A stretch of DNA of 64,000 nucleotides. It comes from Sphingopyxis sp. 113P3 (lineage in GTDB: Bacteria > Pseudomonadota > Alphaproteobacteria > Sphingomonadales > Sphingomonadaceae). This document shows, one piece after another, positions 1 to 7,596 of this stretch. Under the pieces are notes generated by a model that saw only the letters and a program-made list of their open reading frames with translations, was not told the DNA's origin and ran no database searches. The translations under genes were made by a program, and so were the position numbers. The stretch spans positions 963,501 to 1,027,500 of the forward strand of contig NZ_CP009452.1 of NCBI RefSeq assembly GCF_001278035.1, read 5' to 3'. Position 1 is the stretch's first letter, and the number at the start of each line of letters is the position of its first letter.

Positions 1-73
1 GCCTCCACCCACCCCTCTAGCACGAATCGCGAACAAAGCAAAACCCTCGGGAACGATCCGGGAACATATTGGC

Positions 74-98
74 AACCGCCTTTCCCGGCGGGGTTTTT
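74..98 (+). terminator. intrinsic terminator upstream of the prophage early promoter
   Basis: CCGCC (76-80) and GGCGG (87-91) form a 5-bp GC stem around a 6-nt loop and are followed by GGTTTTT on the + strand. It would stop rightward transcription coming from outside the window and so insulate the promoter at 142-169. Confidence 0.6.
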
Positions 99-116
99 CG
101 TGCCCGAAAGCCCTTT

Positions 117-132
117 GCGGGTAGTTACACGC
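117..132. promoter_or_regulatory. operator-like inverted repeat, upstream copy (imperfect)
   Basis: GCGGGTA-GT-TACACGC is a one-mismatch version of the perfect repeat at 147-162, placed 30 bp upstream, close to three helical turns. The pair is what a phage repressor binding cooperatively would need. No repressor gene is visible in the window; it would lie to the left. Confidence 0.5.
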
Positions 133-141
133 AATATTTGC

Positions 142-169
142 TTGACGCGGGTAAATACCCGCATATACT
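142..169 (+). promoter_or_regulatory. sigma70-type promoter of the phage early operon
   Basis: TTGACG (142-147) and TATACT (164-169) are separated by 16 bp, close to the sigma70 consensus, and the first well-supported start codon is 45 bp downstream at 214. The spacer is filled by a perfect inverted repeat, so a bound repressor would directly block RNA polymerase. Every gene to 8772 is on the same strand with little or no space between genes, so this promoter could serve the whole run. Confidence 0.65.
147..162. promoter_or_regulatory. operator-like perfect inverted repeat inside the promoter
   Basis: GCGGGTA-AA-TACCCGC has perfect 7-bp arms and a 2-bp centre, and lies between the -35 and -10 elements. 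With the copy at 117-132 it forms a two-site operator. Repressor control is inferred from position and symmetry. Confidence 0.6.
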
Positions 170-213
170 GACCTCCATCAGACACCCCACGGGGAATGAT
201 GGAGGGAAACGAA

Positions 214-522
214 ATGGCTACCGCGCCGACACCCGAACAGAAGGAAGCCTTCGCCACCTACCGCGCCGCTCTGGCAAAGGTGCAGATCCACGACCGGATG
301 AAGTCTTTCGAGACGATCCGCGCCATCTGCGACCGCGCGCTTGAGTGGGGACCGGAATACGAGGACGAAGCCCGCCTAGCCCTTGCCTACGCTCTCGATG
401 ACGTTCTGGACGTGGATAAGGCGCAGATCGAGGAGCTGGAGGACGAGTGCCGCGTCAACCATGAATTTGGTTGGGCCTACTGCGAGCGGAAGAGGGCTTT
501 CGAGCGGGAGTGGGGGCTGTGA
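214..522 (+). CDS. small acidic phage protein of unknown function
   Basis: A 102-residue soluble protein rich in Glu, Asp and Ala with no recognised motif. I chose the ATG at 214 because GGAGGG sits 8 nt upstream; an in-frame ATG at 196 would contain this ribosome binding site. It is the first gene after the repressible promoter, and its stop overlaps the GTG start of the next gene by 4 nt. By position it may be an early accessory protein, but no function can be assigned. Confidence 0.6.
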   Translation: MATAPTPEQKEAFATYRAALAKVQIHDRMKSFETIRAICDRALEWGPEYEDEARLALAYALDDVLDVDKAQIEELEDECRVNHEFGWAYCERKRAFEREWGL

Positions 523-833
523 GCGCGCAGCACACTCCGGGGCCTTGGAAAGCGGTGACCGACCCGTTCCACTTTAACACCCTCTCGACCGTTGTCGGTG
601 GCGGCCATGCAGAAAAGGGGCTCCAGCGCGCGATGATCGTGGAGGTCGGCGGCTATGCTGGCTGGCAAGAGCAAGAGGCCAATGCGCGGCTGATTTCCAC
701 GTCGCCGGACCTTCTGGCAGCCGTCTTCCAGTATCGCGACGATCTGATCCACCCTCTCAGCGAGGATAGCCGTGAGCGTCGCTTGGCAATGGTCAACGAG
801 CTGATAGCGAAAGCAACGGGAGGCCAGCAATGA
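519..833 (+). CDS. HTPGPW-motif phage protein, copy 1
   Basis: A 104-residue protein that opens with HTPGPW a few residues from its start and has NARLISTSPDLLAAV about 40 residues before the C terminus. This pairing recurs in many small phage and prophage proteins of unknown function. The GTG start at 519 overlaps the previous stop (GTGA), which places HTPGPW correctly near the N terminus; an upstream ATG at 471 in this frame would add a tail not seen in the paralogue at 1248-1604. Translation is probably coupled to both neighbours. Confidence 0.65.
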   Translation: MSAQHTPGPWKAVTDPFHFNTLSTVVGGGHAEKGLQRAMIVEVGGYAGWQEQEANARLISTSPDLLAAVFQYRDDLIHPLSEDSRERRLAMVNELIAKATGGQQ

Positions 834-1027
834 CCCACCGCACCAACCTCGAGGCTTTCAACCGCGCCACCCACTCCGACGCCCTGCGCGAGATGCAGCT
901 TGTCCCGGCAGGGGCAATGCGGCCCGTCGAGATCATCCGCACCATCCCCAAGCGTGAAATCGCAGGCTGGTTTCTTGTCTTTGGGATGCTGGCTGTGGTG
1001 GCGGCTGGCTGGGGGGTGGTGCTGTGA
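830..1027 (+). CDS. small single-pass membrane protein
   Basis: A 65-residue protein with a polar N-terminal half and one hydrophobic segment at about residues 47-65 (WFLVFGMLAVVAAGWGVVL) that runs to the C terminus, so it should be anchored by its tail in the inner membrane. It overlaps both neighbours by 4 nt. Small tail-anchored proteins are common among phage early genes, but the sequence gives no specific role. Confidence 0.5.
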   Translation: MTHRTNLEAFNRATHSDALREMQLVPAGAMRPVEIIRTIPKREIAGWFLVFGMLAVVAAGWGVVL

Positions 1028-1248
1028 GCGCGCCCGACACCTATCGCGGCTGGACGATCAGCCAAGGCCGCTGGCCCGAACCGGCATGGTCGGCAGTCAG
1101 CCCGAACTATGACGCCTCTTGGGAAGGAGAGGAAGATGGCTGGGTCGACAACGGCGAGAAGGCCGATGCCCCGACGCGCGAGGCGCTGATCGAGGAAATC
1201 GACGCGTGGTTCGATGAGCATCCCTCTCAAATCACTGGAGAGCAATAA
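1024..1248 (+). CDS. hypothetical phage protein
   Basis: A 74-residue acidic protein beginning MSAPDTYRGWTI, rich in Trp, Asp and Glu, with a C-terminal helix (REALIEEIDAWFDEH). The GTG start overlaps the previous stop, and its own TAA overlaps the next ATG (TAATG). I recognise no family. The tryptophan-rich start followed by an EEIDAWF helix resembles small phage proteins annotated only as hypothetical. Confidence 0.5.
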   Translation: MSAPDTYRGWTISQGRWPEPAWSAVSPNYDASWEGEEDGWVDNGEKADAPTREALIEEIDAWFDEHPSQITGEQ

Positions 1249-1604
1249 TGAGCATCTTGCATACCCCGGGGCCTTGGTCATATCGTCCCGATTCATACGA
1301 CGATTGGGGAATCGTGCGTGCGCCGGTCACTGAACAAGGCAGGCTGCTAGGCGGAATAATCTGCCAAGCCCGCGATCCAGAGGCATGCGACGAGGTAACG
1401 CTTGCGGCTCACCGCGAAGCCAAGACCGACCCGTGGGAAGCCAACGCCCGCCTTATCGCCGCCGCGCCTGAATTGCTGGCAGCAGCCAACGAGGCGTTCG
1501 ACTTCCTCGGCGGCATCGATGGCGCTTCGGAAATTCGTTCCACGCTGCTCGCCTCCATCTCGAAAGCCACCCCCAACACCCCTGACATGGAGAAAAGCAA
1601 GTGA
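1248..1604 (+). CDS. HTPGPW-motif phage protein, copy 2
   Basis: A 118-residue protein with HTPGPW at residues 5-10 and EANARLIAAAPELLAAA near residue 73, the same two signatures in the same order as the protein at 519-833, so the two are paralogues. Copy 2 has a longer central part containing a CQARDPEACDEV segment. The ATG overlaps the previous stop, and its own TGA overlaps the GTG of the ERF gene. Function unknown; presence just before a recombination module is typical of the family. Confidence 0.65.
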   Translation: MSILHTPGPWSYRPDSYDDWGIVRAPVTEQGRLLGGIICQARDPEACDEVTLAAHREAKTDPWEANARLIAAAPELLAAANEAFDFLGGIDGASEIRSTLLASISKATPNTPDMEKSK

Positions 1605-2305
1605 CCGCTGTCTACAAAGCCATCGCTGCCATCCAGGAAGAATTGTCGAAAGTCGGCATCGCCAAGGATGGTGTGAACGAGCAACAGAAATACCGATTCC
1701 GCGGCATCGACCAGGTTTATTCAGCCCTGTCGCCGCTGCTTGCCAAGCACGGCCTTTGCGTCTTGCCCCGCATGGTCGATTGCTCCCGCTCCGAGCGGGT
1801 ATCGATGAAGCCGGGATACAATGGTGGGCCACCGAAAGAAAGCGTCCTGTTCTATGTGACCGTGACGGCGGAATTCGATTTCGTCGCGGTCGAGGATGGA
1901 TCGACGCACACCGTCCGCACCTATGGCGAAGCGATGGACAGCGGCGACAAGGCGACGAACAAGGCTATGTCCGCTGCCTACAAATACGCGGCGTTCATGG
2001 CATTCGCGATCCCGACCGAAGGCGACAACGACGCCGACGCGACGACGCATGAAGTCGTGCGCGGGATGCCCGACGATGAGCTTAAGCGCCTCACCCAAAA
2101 GATGAAGGCCGCTCGCCTGACGCCTGCCCGCGTCTGCGAAAAATACGGCGTCAAAGACCTTCGCAACCTCAACTTCGACCAGTTCAACGAGGTCATCGGC
2201 GTCTGCGACGAGAGGATCGCGAAACAGGCGAAGGCCGAAACGAACAAAGCCGCCCAATCCAACGACGATTTCGGGGACATCTCCGAAACCGATCTCGCAG
2301 CCTGA
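1601..2305 (+). CDS. ERF-family single-strand annealing recombinase
   Basis: A 234-residue protein matching the ERF superfamily: an N-terminal helix (VYKAIAAIQEELSKVGIAKD), then YRFRGIDQVYSALSPLLAKHGL, the AEFDFVAVEDGS strands, and GEAMDSGDKATNKAMSAAYKYA, the segment that aligns with the conserved family core. ERF proteins anneal complementary single strands during phage recombination and genome circularisation. The C-terminal 70 residues are a variable tail. The GTG start overlaps the upstream stop. SSB, an HNH protein and NinB follow within 2.5 kb, making a coherent phage recombination module. Confidence 0.85.
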   Translation: MTAVYKAIAAIQEELSKVGIAKDGVNEQQKYRFRGIDQVYSALSPLLAKHGLCVLPRMVDCSRSERVSMKPGYNGGPPKESVLFYVTVTAEFDFVAVEDGSTHTVRTYGEAMDSGDKATNKAMSAAYKYAAFMAFAIPTEGDNDADATTHEVVRGMPDDELKRLTQKMKAARLTPARVCEKYGVKDLRNLNFDQFNEVIGVCDERIAKQAKAETNKAAQSNDDFGDISETDLAA

Positions 2306-2316
2306 AAGGCCTGACC

Positions 2317-3276
2317 ATGACCAATATGTATCAGAGCAGCAAGGGGCCGATCGCGATCGACACCATGCCGCTGAGCTACGCGAAAAACGCACTGGCGAAA
2401 ATCCAGCGCGACGAGACGCAGCGCCACCGCACGGCGGAAATCGGGTGGCTCGACCAGCATATTCGCAAGCTGGAATCCGAGGCACCGACCGACGAGCCAA
2501 ACCGCGGCATCGGAGGAAACAACCCGCCCGCCGAAGCGAAAGCGGCCATGCAGTGGGACGCGATCAAGGCGCACATGGATGACCTTTTGACCGAGGCCCG
2601 CAATTGGGCGGACGGCGACGCCATTTCCTCGCAGGGTATCGCCGATGAGATCGGGCGGCTGCGCCAGCAGTTGCAGGATGCCGCCAAACTGGCGGACGAA
2701 GCCCGCGTTGCCGAGAAGAAGCCGCTGGATGACGAAATCCAGAAAATTCAGGACCGCTACAATCTCTACATCGCCCCGCTGAAAAACAAGCAGCCGGGGT
2801 CAGTGAGCAAGGCGGTCGCGGCGCTCGGATCACTCCTGACCGTCTGGCTGAACAAGCTGGAAGCCGAAAAGCAGGAGCGCGAAAAAGCAGCCCGAGAGGC
2901 ACACGAAAAGGCTCAGGCGGAAGCCATCGAGGCGCGACGCTCGGCGATTGGCACCGGCGACCTCAACGCGATCGATGCGGCAGACGATCTTCTCGACGCT
3001 GCCGAGGAAGCCGGGAAGGCGCTAAAGGCTGTCGAGAATGAAAAGGTGCAGGCGAAGGGCGAGCATCGCGCCATCGGCCTGCGCTCGCGCTGGATTGCGC
3101 GTCTCCGCGACGGCGAGGGCGGCAAGGCCCTGACCTACTACGCAAAGACGCAGCCCGATCGGGTGAAAGCCTTCCTCCAGGTTCTCGCAGACGAGGACGT
3201 GAAGGCAGGGGTCCGCCCGGTGAACGGCGAGAGCCCGATTCCGGGTGTTGATATCATTGAAGAGAGGATTGTCTGA
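2317..3276 (+). CDS. phage coiled-coil protein of unknown function
   Basis: A 319-residue, highly charged, mostly helical protein. Residues about 125-245 are Glu/Lys/Ala-rich with heptad-like spacing (EKQEREKAAREAHEKAQAEA), so a coiled coil is likely. A GIGGNNPP segment lies near residue 65, before the first helical block. It sits between the ERF gene and SSB in the recombination module, and its stop overlaps the next ATG by 1 nt. A structural or scaffold role in DNA metabolism would fit the position, but I do not recognise the family. Confidence 0.55.
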   Translation: MTNMYQSSKGPIAIDTMPLSYAKNALAKIQRDETQRHRTAEIGWLDQHIRKLESEAPTDEPNRGIGGNNPPAEAKAAMQWDAIKAHMDDLLTEARNWADGDAISSQGIADEIGRLRQQLQDAAKLADEARVAEKKPLDDEIQKIQDRYNLYIAPLKNKQPGSVSKAVAALGSLLTVWLNKLEAEKQEREKAAREAHEKAQAEAIEARRSAIGTGDLNAIDAADDLLDAAEEAGKALKAVENEKVQAKGEHRAIGLRSRWIARLRDGEGGKALTYYAKTQPDRVKAFLQVLADEDVKAGVRPVNGESPIPGVDIIEERIV

Positions 3277-3539
3277 TGTTCGTCACCCGAGTTTCCATTC
3301 ACCGCGACGGCTACATTGGATACGGCCGCGCCGATCCTACGAAGCCGTTCCGAGCAACTGTCGAAATCCACGGCGAAAGCGGCAAGGTCGAATTGAACCT
3401 GCCAGCCGACGCATCCGACAAGATCGTTGCGCTCATTTCGGAAGAGATCGCGGCCGCCGGTCGCCGGACCGCCGAGATGCTGACCGCCAGCGCCCTTGAG
3501 GCACAGCCTGCCGCCAAGCAAATTGCGGAGGCGAAGTAA
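3276..3539 (+). CDS. hypothetical phage protein
   Basis: An 87-residue protein beginning MFVTRVSIHRDGYIGY, with beta-strand-like alternation in the first half and a helical second half (IVALISEEIAAAGRRTAEML). Start and stop overlap the flanking genes by single nucleotides (TGATG and TAATG), so it is embedded in the ERF-SSB operon. No family recognised. Confidence 0.5.
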   Translation: MFVTRVSIHRDGYIGYGRADPTKPFRATVEIHGESGKVELNLPADASDKIVALISEEIAAAGRRTAEMLTASALEAQPAAKQIAEAK

Positions 3540-3997
3540 TGTCCAGCCTCAACCAATGCAGCTTCATCGGCAACCTTGGCGCCGATCCCGAATGCAAGAC
3601 CTTCCAGTCTGGCGACCGCATCGCGAACCTTCGGATTGCCGTCACCGAGAAATGGAAATCTCGCGATGGCGAGCGCAAGGAGCGCACCGAATGGGTATCC
3701 ATCGTCCTGCGCGCCGGGCTGGTCGATGTCGCCGAGAAGTATCTGCGTAAGGGCAGCAAGATCTATGTCTCTGGCCGCCTCTCGACCCGCAAGTGGCAGG
3801 ACCGTGACGGCAACGACCGGTACGCCACCGAGATCATGGGCGACAAGCTGGTCATGCTCGACGGCGCCCCGAAGCAGGGCGGGCAATCGGACAGCGGCTG
3901 GGGCGGTGAATACGGCCATACGAAGCCGCGCGACCAACAGCAGAGCGGCGGCGGCGATTGGGCCACCGATGACCTCGACGACGATTGTCCGTTTTGA
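3539..3997 (+). CDS. ssb: phage single-stranded DNA-binding protein
   Basis: A 152-residue SSB with the typical N-terminal OB fold (NQCSFIGNLGADPE, RIANLRIAVTEKW, TEWVSIVL, KGSKIYVSGRLSTRKW) over residues 1-110. A Gly/Gln-rich linker follows, ending in the acidic tip DDDCPF, a variant of the DDDIPF peptide that recruits partner proteins. It protects single strands during phage replication and would work with the ERF annealing protein upstream. Its stop overlaps the ATG of the HNH gene. Confidence 0.92.
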   Translation: MSSLNQCSFIGNLGADPECKTFQSGDRIANLRIAVTEKWKSRDGERKERTEWVSIVLRAGLVDVAEKYLRKGSKIYVSGRLSTRKWQDRDGNDRYATEIMGDKLVMLDGAPKQGGQSDSGWGGEYGHTKPRDQQQSGGGDWATDDLDDDCPF

Positions 3998-4395
3998 TGT
4001 TGCCCAGAGCCATCCCCAAGGCCCCGAAGCGCGCCAGCCGCTGGAAATCCCAAGCGCATCGCAACTTCGTCCGTAGCCGCATCTGCTCGATATGCGGGGC
4101 AACGGCATGGATCGAGGTCGCGCATGTCCGCCTCGGGAGCGGGGCGGGCATGGGGCAGAAGCCTGACGACTTCCGCACCGTCAGCCTGTGCCGGGACTGC
4201 CACCGCCGCCAGCACGAAGTCGGCGAGGCGACATTCTGGAAAGGCAAGGACCTGGAGGCGCTGATTGATGCTTTCTGCCGCGCCTCTCCGAAGGCCGCCG
4301 AGATCCGCGAAGTAAAGAAGGAGCGCGAGCAATGTCTGACAAGATCACGATCAAACTCGTCGGCCCCGAACAGCGCCAGCGCGCGCAGAAGCTAA
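3997..4395 (+). CDS. HNH-like zinc-binding phage protein (putative nuclease)
   Basis: A 132-residue basic protein. CSICG at about residue 28, the following HVRLGSGAGMGQKPDD segment, then CRDCHRRQHE at about residue 66 form the Cys-pair, His, Cys-pair/His pattern of small HNH-type proteins found in phage recombination modules next to NinB. Start at ATG 3997 overlapping the SSB stop. Its last 21 codons overlap the NinB gene in another frame, so its tail may not be functionally constrained. Nuclease activity is inferred from the motif. Confidence 0.65.
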   Translation: MLPRAIPKAPKRASRWKSQAHRNFVRSRICSICGATAWIEVAHVRLGSGAGMGQKPDDFRTVSLCRDCHRRQHEVGEATFWKGKDLEALIDAFCRASPKAAEIREVKKEREQCLTRSRSNSSAPNSASARRS

Positions 4396-4730
4396 TTCTT
4401 CGCGCCCCCGCTGATTATGTCGTGACCATTTCGGAGCCGACGCGGACGCTCGACCAGAACGCCAAGATGTGGGCGATGATCGCGGACTGCCAGCGGCAGA
4501 TACCCGACATGCAGGCGATGGACGCCAACGATATCAAGCTGCGCTTCATGGACGCGCTAGGCGTTGAGATGCGATACCTGCCGAAGCTGGACGGCGCGGG
4601 GTTCTTCCCCGTTGGCCACCGCTCATCGCAGCTTTCCAAGTCGCAATTCGCCGCTCTCATCGAACTGATTTACGCCCACGGCGCCGCACATGGCGTCCGT
4701 TGGTCCGAGCCGATGGATCGGGCTGCATAG
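4332..4730 (+). CDS. ninB: NinB-like phage recombination protein
   Basis: A 132-residue protein with the NinB/Orf family signature: YVVTISEPTRTLDQNAKMWAMIADCQRQI near residues 30-60, and GHRSSQLSKSQFAALIELIYAHGAAHGVRW near the C terminus. NinB proteins of lambdoid phages are single-strand binding recombination mediators that can replace host RecFOR functions. It follows ERF, SSB and an HNH protein. It is the last gene before the only clear gap in the operon, which holds a strong hairpin. Confidence 0.82.
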   Translation: MSDKITIKLVGPEQRQRAQKLILRAPADYVVTISEPTRTLDQNAKMWAMIADCQRQIPDMQAMDANDIKLRFMDALGVEMRYLPKLDGAGFFPVGHRSSQLSKSQFAALIELIYAHGAAHGVRWSEPMDRAA

Positions 4731-4748
4731 TTTCACCACAGAGAAGGC

Positions 4749-4774
4749 GGGCGGGCACCTAACAAGGCCCGCCC
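4749..4774 (+). terminator. GC hairpin in the operon gap
   Basis: GGGCGGGC (4749-4756) and GCCCGCCC (4767-4774) form a perfect 8-bp stem with a 10-nt loop in the 53-nt gap after ninB. No T-run follows, so it is more likely an attenuator or RNA-stability element than a full terminator. Confidence 0.5.
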
Positions 4775-4783
4775 GAGAAATCA

Positions 4784-5080
4784 TTGACCATCATAGACAG
4801 TATTCTCGCGAAGATCGGCCTGATGCGGGTCGAGGATCACATAGCTGAGACGAACCGGCTCAATCTCGAACTGGCAAAGCAGGACAACGCATTATCCGAA
4901 GCGATGGCCGAAGCCCGCAAGGCCACCGACGATCTCGGCAAGCTAGTGAAGGATTACGGAACGCGCGGCGAGTTGCTGACCAGCGCCCACTCTGCAATCG
5001 CCTCCCTCCGCCCCGACGCCGAGAAGTGGCGCGCCCGTCTCCGGCGGGACCGCGAGCGCAGGAAGCGGGGGAGGGCGTGA
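4784..5080 (+). CDS. hypothetical coiled-coil phage protein
   Basis: A 98-residue helical protein (AETNRLNLELAKQDNALSEAMAEARK) with a very basic tail (RLRRDRERRKRGRA) that could contact nucleic acid. The only plausible start in frame is a TTG at 4784 with a weak ribosome binding site, just after the 4749-4774 hairpin; the start is the least certain part of the call. Its stop overlaps the next ATG. No family recognised. Confidence 0.45.
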   Translation: MTIIDSILAKIGLMRVEDHIAETNRLNLELAKQDNALSEAMAEARKATDDLGKLVKDYGTRGELLTSAHSAIASLRPDAEKWRARLRRDRERRKRGRA

Positions 5081-5229
5081 TGACCTACAGCACCACCGAG
5101 CGCATCTTCCGCGTCACCCGCCGCCCCGGATACCAGACACAGTGGCAGCAGGAGAGGGCACGCGGGCCGATTCTGCCAATGGAACAGCCCAAGCGCGGGC
5201 TTCTGGCGCGGGTGCTGGGCCGTGGATAA
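5080..5229 (+). CDS. 49-residue hypothetical phage protein
   Basis: A short basic protein (MTYSTTERIFRVTRRPGYQT) from an ATG that overlaps the upstream TGA, preceded by the purine-rich sequence GGGGGAGGG. I prefer this start over an in-frame ATG at 5026 because of the overlap and ribosome binding site. It overlaps the GTG of the zinc-ribbon gene by 8 nt. Function unknown. Confidence 0.45.
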   Translation: MTYSTTERIFRVTRRPGYQTQWQQERARGPILPMEQPKRGLLARVLGRG

Positions 5230-5803
5230 GGGCGTCATCATTCTGGTCAGATCCGATGACCCTGACCGCAAGCCGCAGCTATATGCATGTCCGCAATGCG
5301 GCAGCGTCCATTCCCCACGCATTTATTCCGCAACCGACGAGCGCGCGCATCAGGCGGCACGAGAAGCTGCGGAAAACTGCTACAACTGCAAAACGCACAA
5401 CGATTGTTCCGAGTGCGGCGCTGAATGCCCGAAGGGTTGGACCGCTTGCGAGCCGTGCCGCTACGCGAAGAAGCTGGCGGCAGCCGAAGAGGTTCCAGAC
5501 GATGGCGGTCCATACTGCGCATTCGACGGCGATACCTATTATCACGAGATGGACGATGCCGTTGACGCTGGCCTCGAATGGGTAAGCCCGTGCAACATAA
5601 CCTACCCGAAAATTGATCCAGATGACGTTATAGATGGCGTCATCAGCAACATGCACGATGATGCGTCCGTTGATGATCTGGAGGGTGTTGAAGCATTCTA
5701 TCAAGCCGTGAAGTCGTTCAACGACGCCCAAACGTCGCGCACATATTGGGGCGACAGCAAGCGCAAAATCCGGGTTCCTCGGCCTGATGAGGTGACGGAA
5801 TGA
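5222..5803 (+). CDS. cysteine-rich zinc-ribbon phage protein
   Basis: A 193-residue protein with at least four CxxC-type pairs in its first 85 residues (CPQCG, CYNCK, CSECGAEC, CEPC), consistent with two treble-clef or ribbon zinc sites. An acidic helical half follows (ITYPKIDPDDVIDGVISNMHDD). Start at GTG 5222, overlapping the preceding gene. It probably binds zinc structurally and may contact nucleic acid or protein partners; no catalytic motif is visible. Family not recognised. Confidence 0.55.
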   Translation: MDKGVIILVRSDDPDRKPQLYACPQCGSVHSPRIYSATDERAHQAAREAAENCYNCKTHNDCSECGAECPKGWTACEPCRYAKKLAAAEEVPDDGGPYCAFDGDTYYHEMDDAVDAGLEWVSPCNITYPKIDPDDVIDGVISNMHDDASVDDLEGVEAFYQAVKSFNDAQTSRTYWGDSKRKIRVPRPDEVTE

Positions 5804-6048
5804 CCACCGCCAACCTCAAAGCAGCCGCCCGCCTCGCTCGTGAAGCATCGCGTGGGCGGCGAACAATCGAACTCTTCGTGACCGAGGAAGGCGTTGTCGT
5901 GCGGGGCTGGACCGTGGTGCGCGAGCAAATGGCCGCGGCGTCTCACGAAGTTACTTGGCGCGAACTGGACGCAGCGGTTGACCTGGCATCGAATGCGGTT
6001 GCGCTGGTCGATCGTCGGCTTTCGGCGATGGAAGGGGCGGGGGCATGA
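5800..6048 (+). CDS. hypothetical phage protein
   Basis: An 82-residue protein starting MTTANLKAAARLAREASRGRR, with a basic N-terminal helix, a short beta region (TIELFVTEEGVVVRGW) and a C-terminal helix. It overlaps both neighbours by 4 nt (ATGA). No family recognised; translation is almost certainly coupled to the zinc-ribbon gene upstream. Confidence 0.45.
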   Translation: MTTANLKAAARLAREASRGRRTIELFVTEEGVVVRGWTVVREQMAAASHEVTWRELDAAVDLASNAVALVDRRLSAMEGAGA

Positions 6049-6803
6049 GCTATCACGTCTTCTTCTCATTCTCGACTGGCCTGACCGAGCCGATCACCGC
6101 GCCGAAGGGAACGCTTGCGAGCATCCTGCGCCATGTCGAATCGGTCGAGGAAACGCTGGGTCTCAAGCGGTCGCAGTATAAGGACAACCCCGTCCATTGG
6201 GATACCTTCGATCCCAACTATCGTCTCGGCTTCCCCGATGTTGACGACGAGATCCTCTGCAAAACCGTGCTTGAGCATAACGCTTGGGTCCGCCGCCTTT
6301 ATGCCGACATCGCCAAGTGGGCCAGCAACCCGGTTGCCGATGGCGAAACCATCACGCCGGAAGATGCGCAGACGTTTTGGCACGGCCTGCAAATGCTCCG
6401 GGTCAAGCCCGACCGCTGGACCGGCGAATATTATCGTTCGCGGATGGAGCATTACTACGAGGTGATGCGCGGGCGCGATGACGAGGGTGTATCGTGGCCG
6501 GCGCCGAAACTGTCGCCCAAGCAAGCCGGGGCCGTCATTTGGCTGCTCGCCGACCTGCTCGACCATGATGACATTCGCTTGGAAGTCGCGCGCGGTAACG
6601 ATCATCTGTCCAGCGACGACGAATATACATGGTGCAGCAAATGCGGCGCTGTGACTGACGAAGATGCGAACGCCTGCCGGAAGCGGGATTGCAAGGCGTC
6701 GTCGCGGGACTGCCCCAAGTGCAACGGCTGGGGCCGGATCGAGAAGGGCGACAAAGAAATCGAGTGCCCGAAATGCGACGGGCAGGGGACGGTCTATGCC
6801 TGA
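6045..6803 (+). CDS. phage protein with C-terminal DnaJ-like zinc motifs
   Basis: A 252-residue protein. Residues 1-190 have no recognised domain. The last 55 residues hold CSKCGAV, a CRKRDC pair, then CPKCNGWGRI and CPKCDGQGTV, the CxxCxGxG pattern of DnaJ-type zinc fingers. There is no J-domain, so it is not a chaperone in the usual sense; the zinc module probably binds a protein or nucleic acid. It overlaps the genes on both sides. Confidence 0.55.
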   Translation: MSYHVFFSFSTGLTEPITAPKGTLASILRHVESVEETLGLKRSQYKDNPVHWDTFDPNYRLGFPDVDDEILCKTVLEHNAWVRRLYADIAKWASNPVADGETITPEDAQTFWHGLQMLRVKPDRWTGEYYRSRMEHYYEVMRGRDDEGVSWPAPKLSPKQAGAVIWLLADLLDHDDIRLEVARGNDHLSSDDEYTWCSKCGAVTDEDANACRKRDCKASSRDCPKCNGWGRIEKGDKEIECPKCDGQGTVYA

Positions 6804-7020
6804 GGCCTACCGCGCATCTGGCAAGCAAATCCTGAAAGCCGATCAACACTTCGCTGATGCTTCGACCGATGAAGCGGCGAGGGCGATCGTTGCCGCGCTG
6901 AACCTGCCCGCTGCACTCGATGACCGCGCCAGCCGTGCAAATCGCGCGGGAAACAGGTCCGCCGCCCGGATCTATCGCATTCTTGCCGATGACCTTCGGG
7001 CTGGGGTGATGGAGGAATAG
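6796..7020 (+). CDS. hypothetical phage protein
   Basis: A 74-residue Ala/Arg-rich helical protein starting MPEAYRASGKQILKAD. The ATG at 6796 lies 8 nt inside the previous gene; an upstream in-frame ATG at 6664 would give a long overlap and an implausible Arg-rich extension. It ends directly before the DUF1643 ATG. No family recognised. Confidence 0.45.
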   Translation: MPEAYRASGKQILKADQHFADASTDEAARAIVAALNLPAALDDRASRANRAGNRSAARIYRILADDLRAGVMEE

Positions 7021-7596
7021 ATGGCTGAAGCCCTCGACCTTCTCGGCGATCCGGTCTTGCAGAGGGATGCGACATTCCTGCGCCCCGGCGTTCGGTTGAC
7101 GCTCTCCCGCCGCTGGGGGCCGGGACCGCGCGCCTGTGTGATCGGCTGCAACCCGTCCGATGCCGACGCCCTCAAGGATGACCCGACCTCGAAATGGTGG
7201 AACCGCTGGTTTCAGCATTATGGGTTCGGCGGATATGACGCGGTGAACGTGTTTCCGTTCTGCTCGCCCGACCCGCGCGTATGCAAGGCCCGAGTGGCGG
7301 CGATATGGGGCGGAGAATGGTATGACCGTGACGCGCTTCACGCCAATTTCAGCCATGTTGCCGAAACCGCCAAGGCCGCCGACCAGGTATTCGTCTGCTG
7401 GGGCAACATCGCGCGCGACATAGACTTTGATTGCGTCGAACAGGTGATCGAGGAAATCCAGTCGAACGAAGAGCCTTGGCCCGACCTGTGGTGCTGGGGA
7501 AAGACCGGCAGCGGCGCTCCGACGCATCCTATGGCGCGCGGCAAGCACCGGATCGACCCGCTTCAACCCGCAATGCTTTGGAGGGAGGGACGGTGA
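7021..7596 (+). CDS. DUF1643 family protein
   Basis: A 191-residue protein with the DUF1643 features in order: CVIGCNPSDADALKDDPTSKWWNRW (residues 39-63), the YDAVNVFPFCSPDP strand, a DQVFVCWGNIAR strand at about 120, and CWGKTGSGAPTHPMARG near the C terminus. The NPS...DDPT and W-G / G.P.HP motifs define the family, which occurs in phages and chromosomes; its biochemical role is unknown to me. A GTG of the next gene overlaps its stop. Confidence 0.8.
   Translation: MAEALDLLGDPVLQRDATFLRPGVRLTLSRRWGPGPRACVIGCNPSDADALKDDPTSKWWNRWFQHYGFGGYDAVNVFPFCSPDPRVCKARVAAIWGGEWYDRDALHANFSHVAETAKAADQVFVCWGNIARDIDFDCVEQVIEEIQSNEEPWPDLWCWGKTGSGAPTHPMARGKHRIDPLQPAMLWREGR

Noticed and set aside
69..344. 91-codon frame covering the early promoter region
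   Set aside because: It spans the terminator, operators and promoter, and is out of frame with the well-supported gene at 214.
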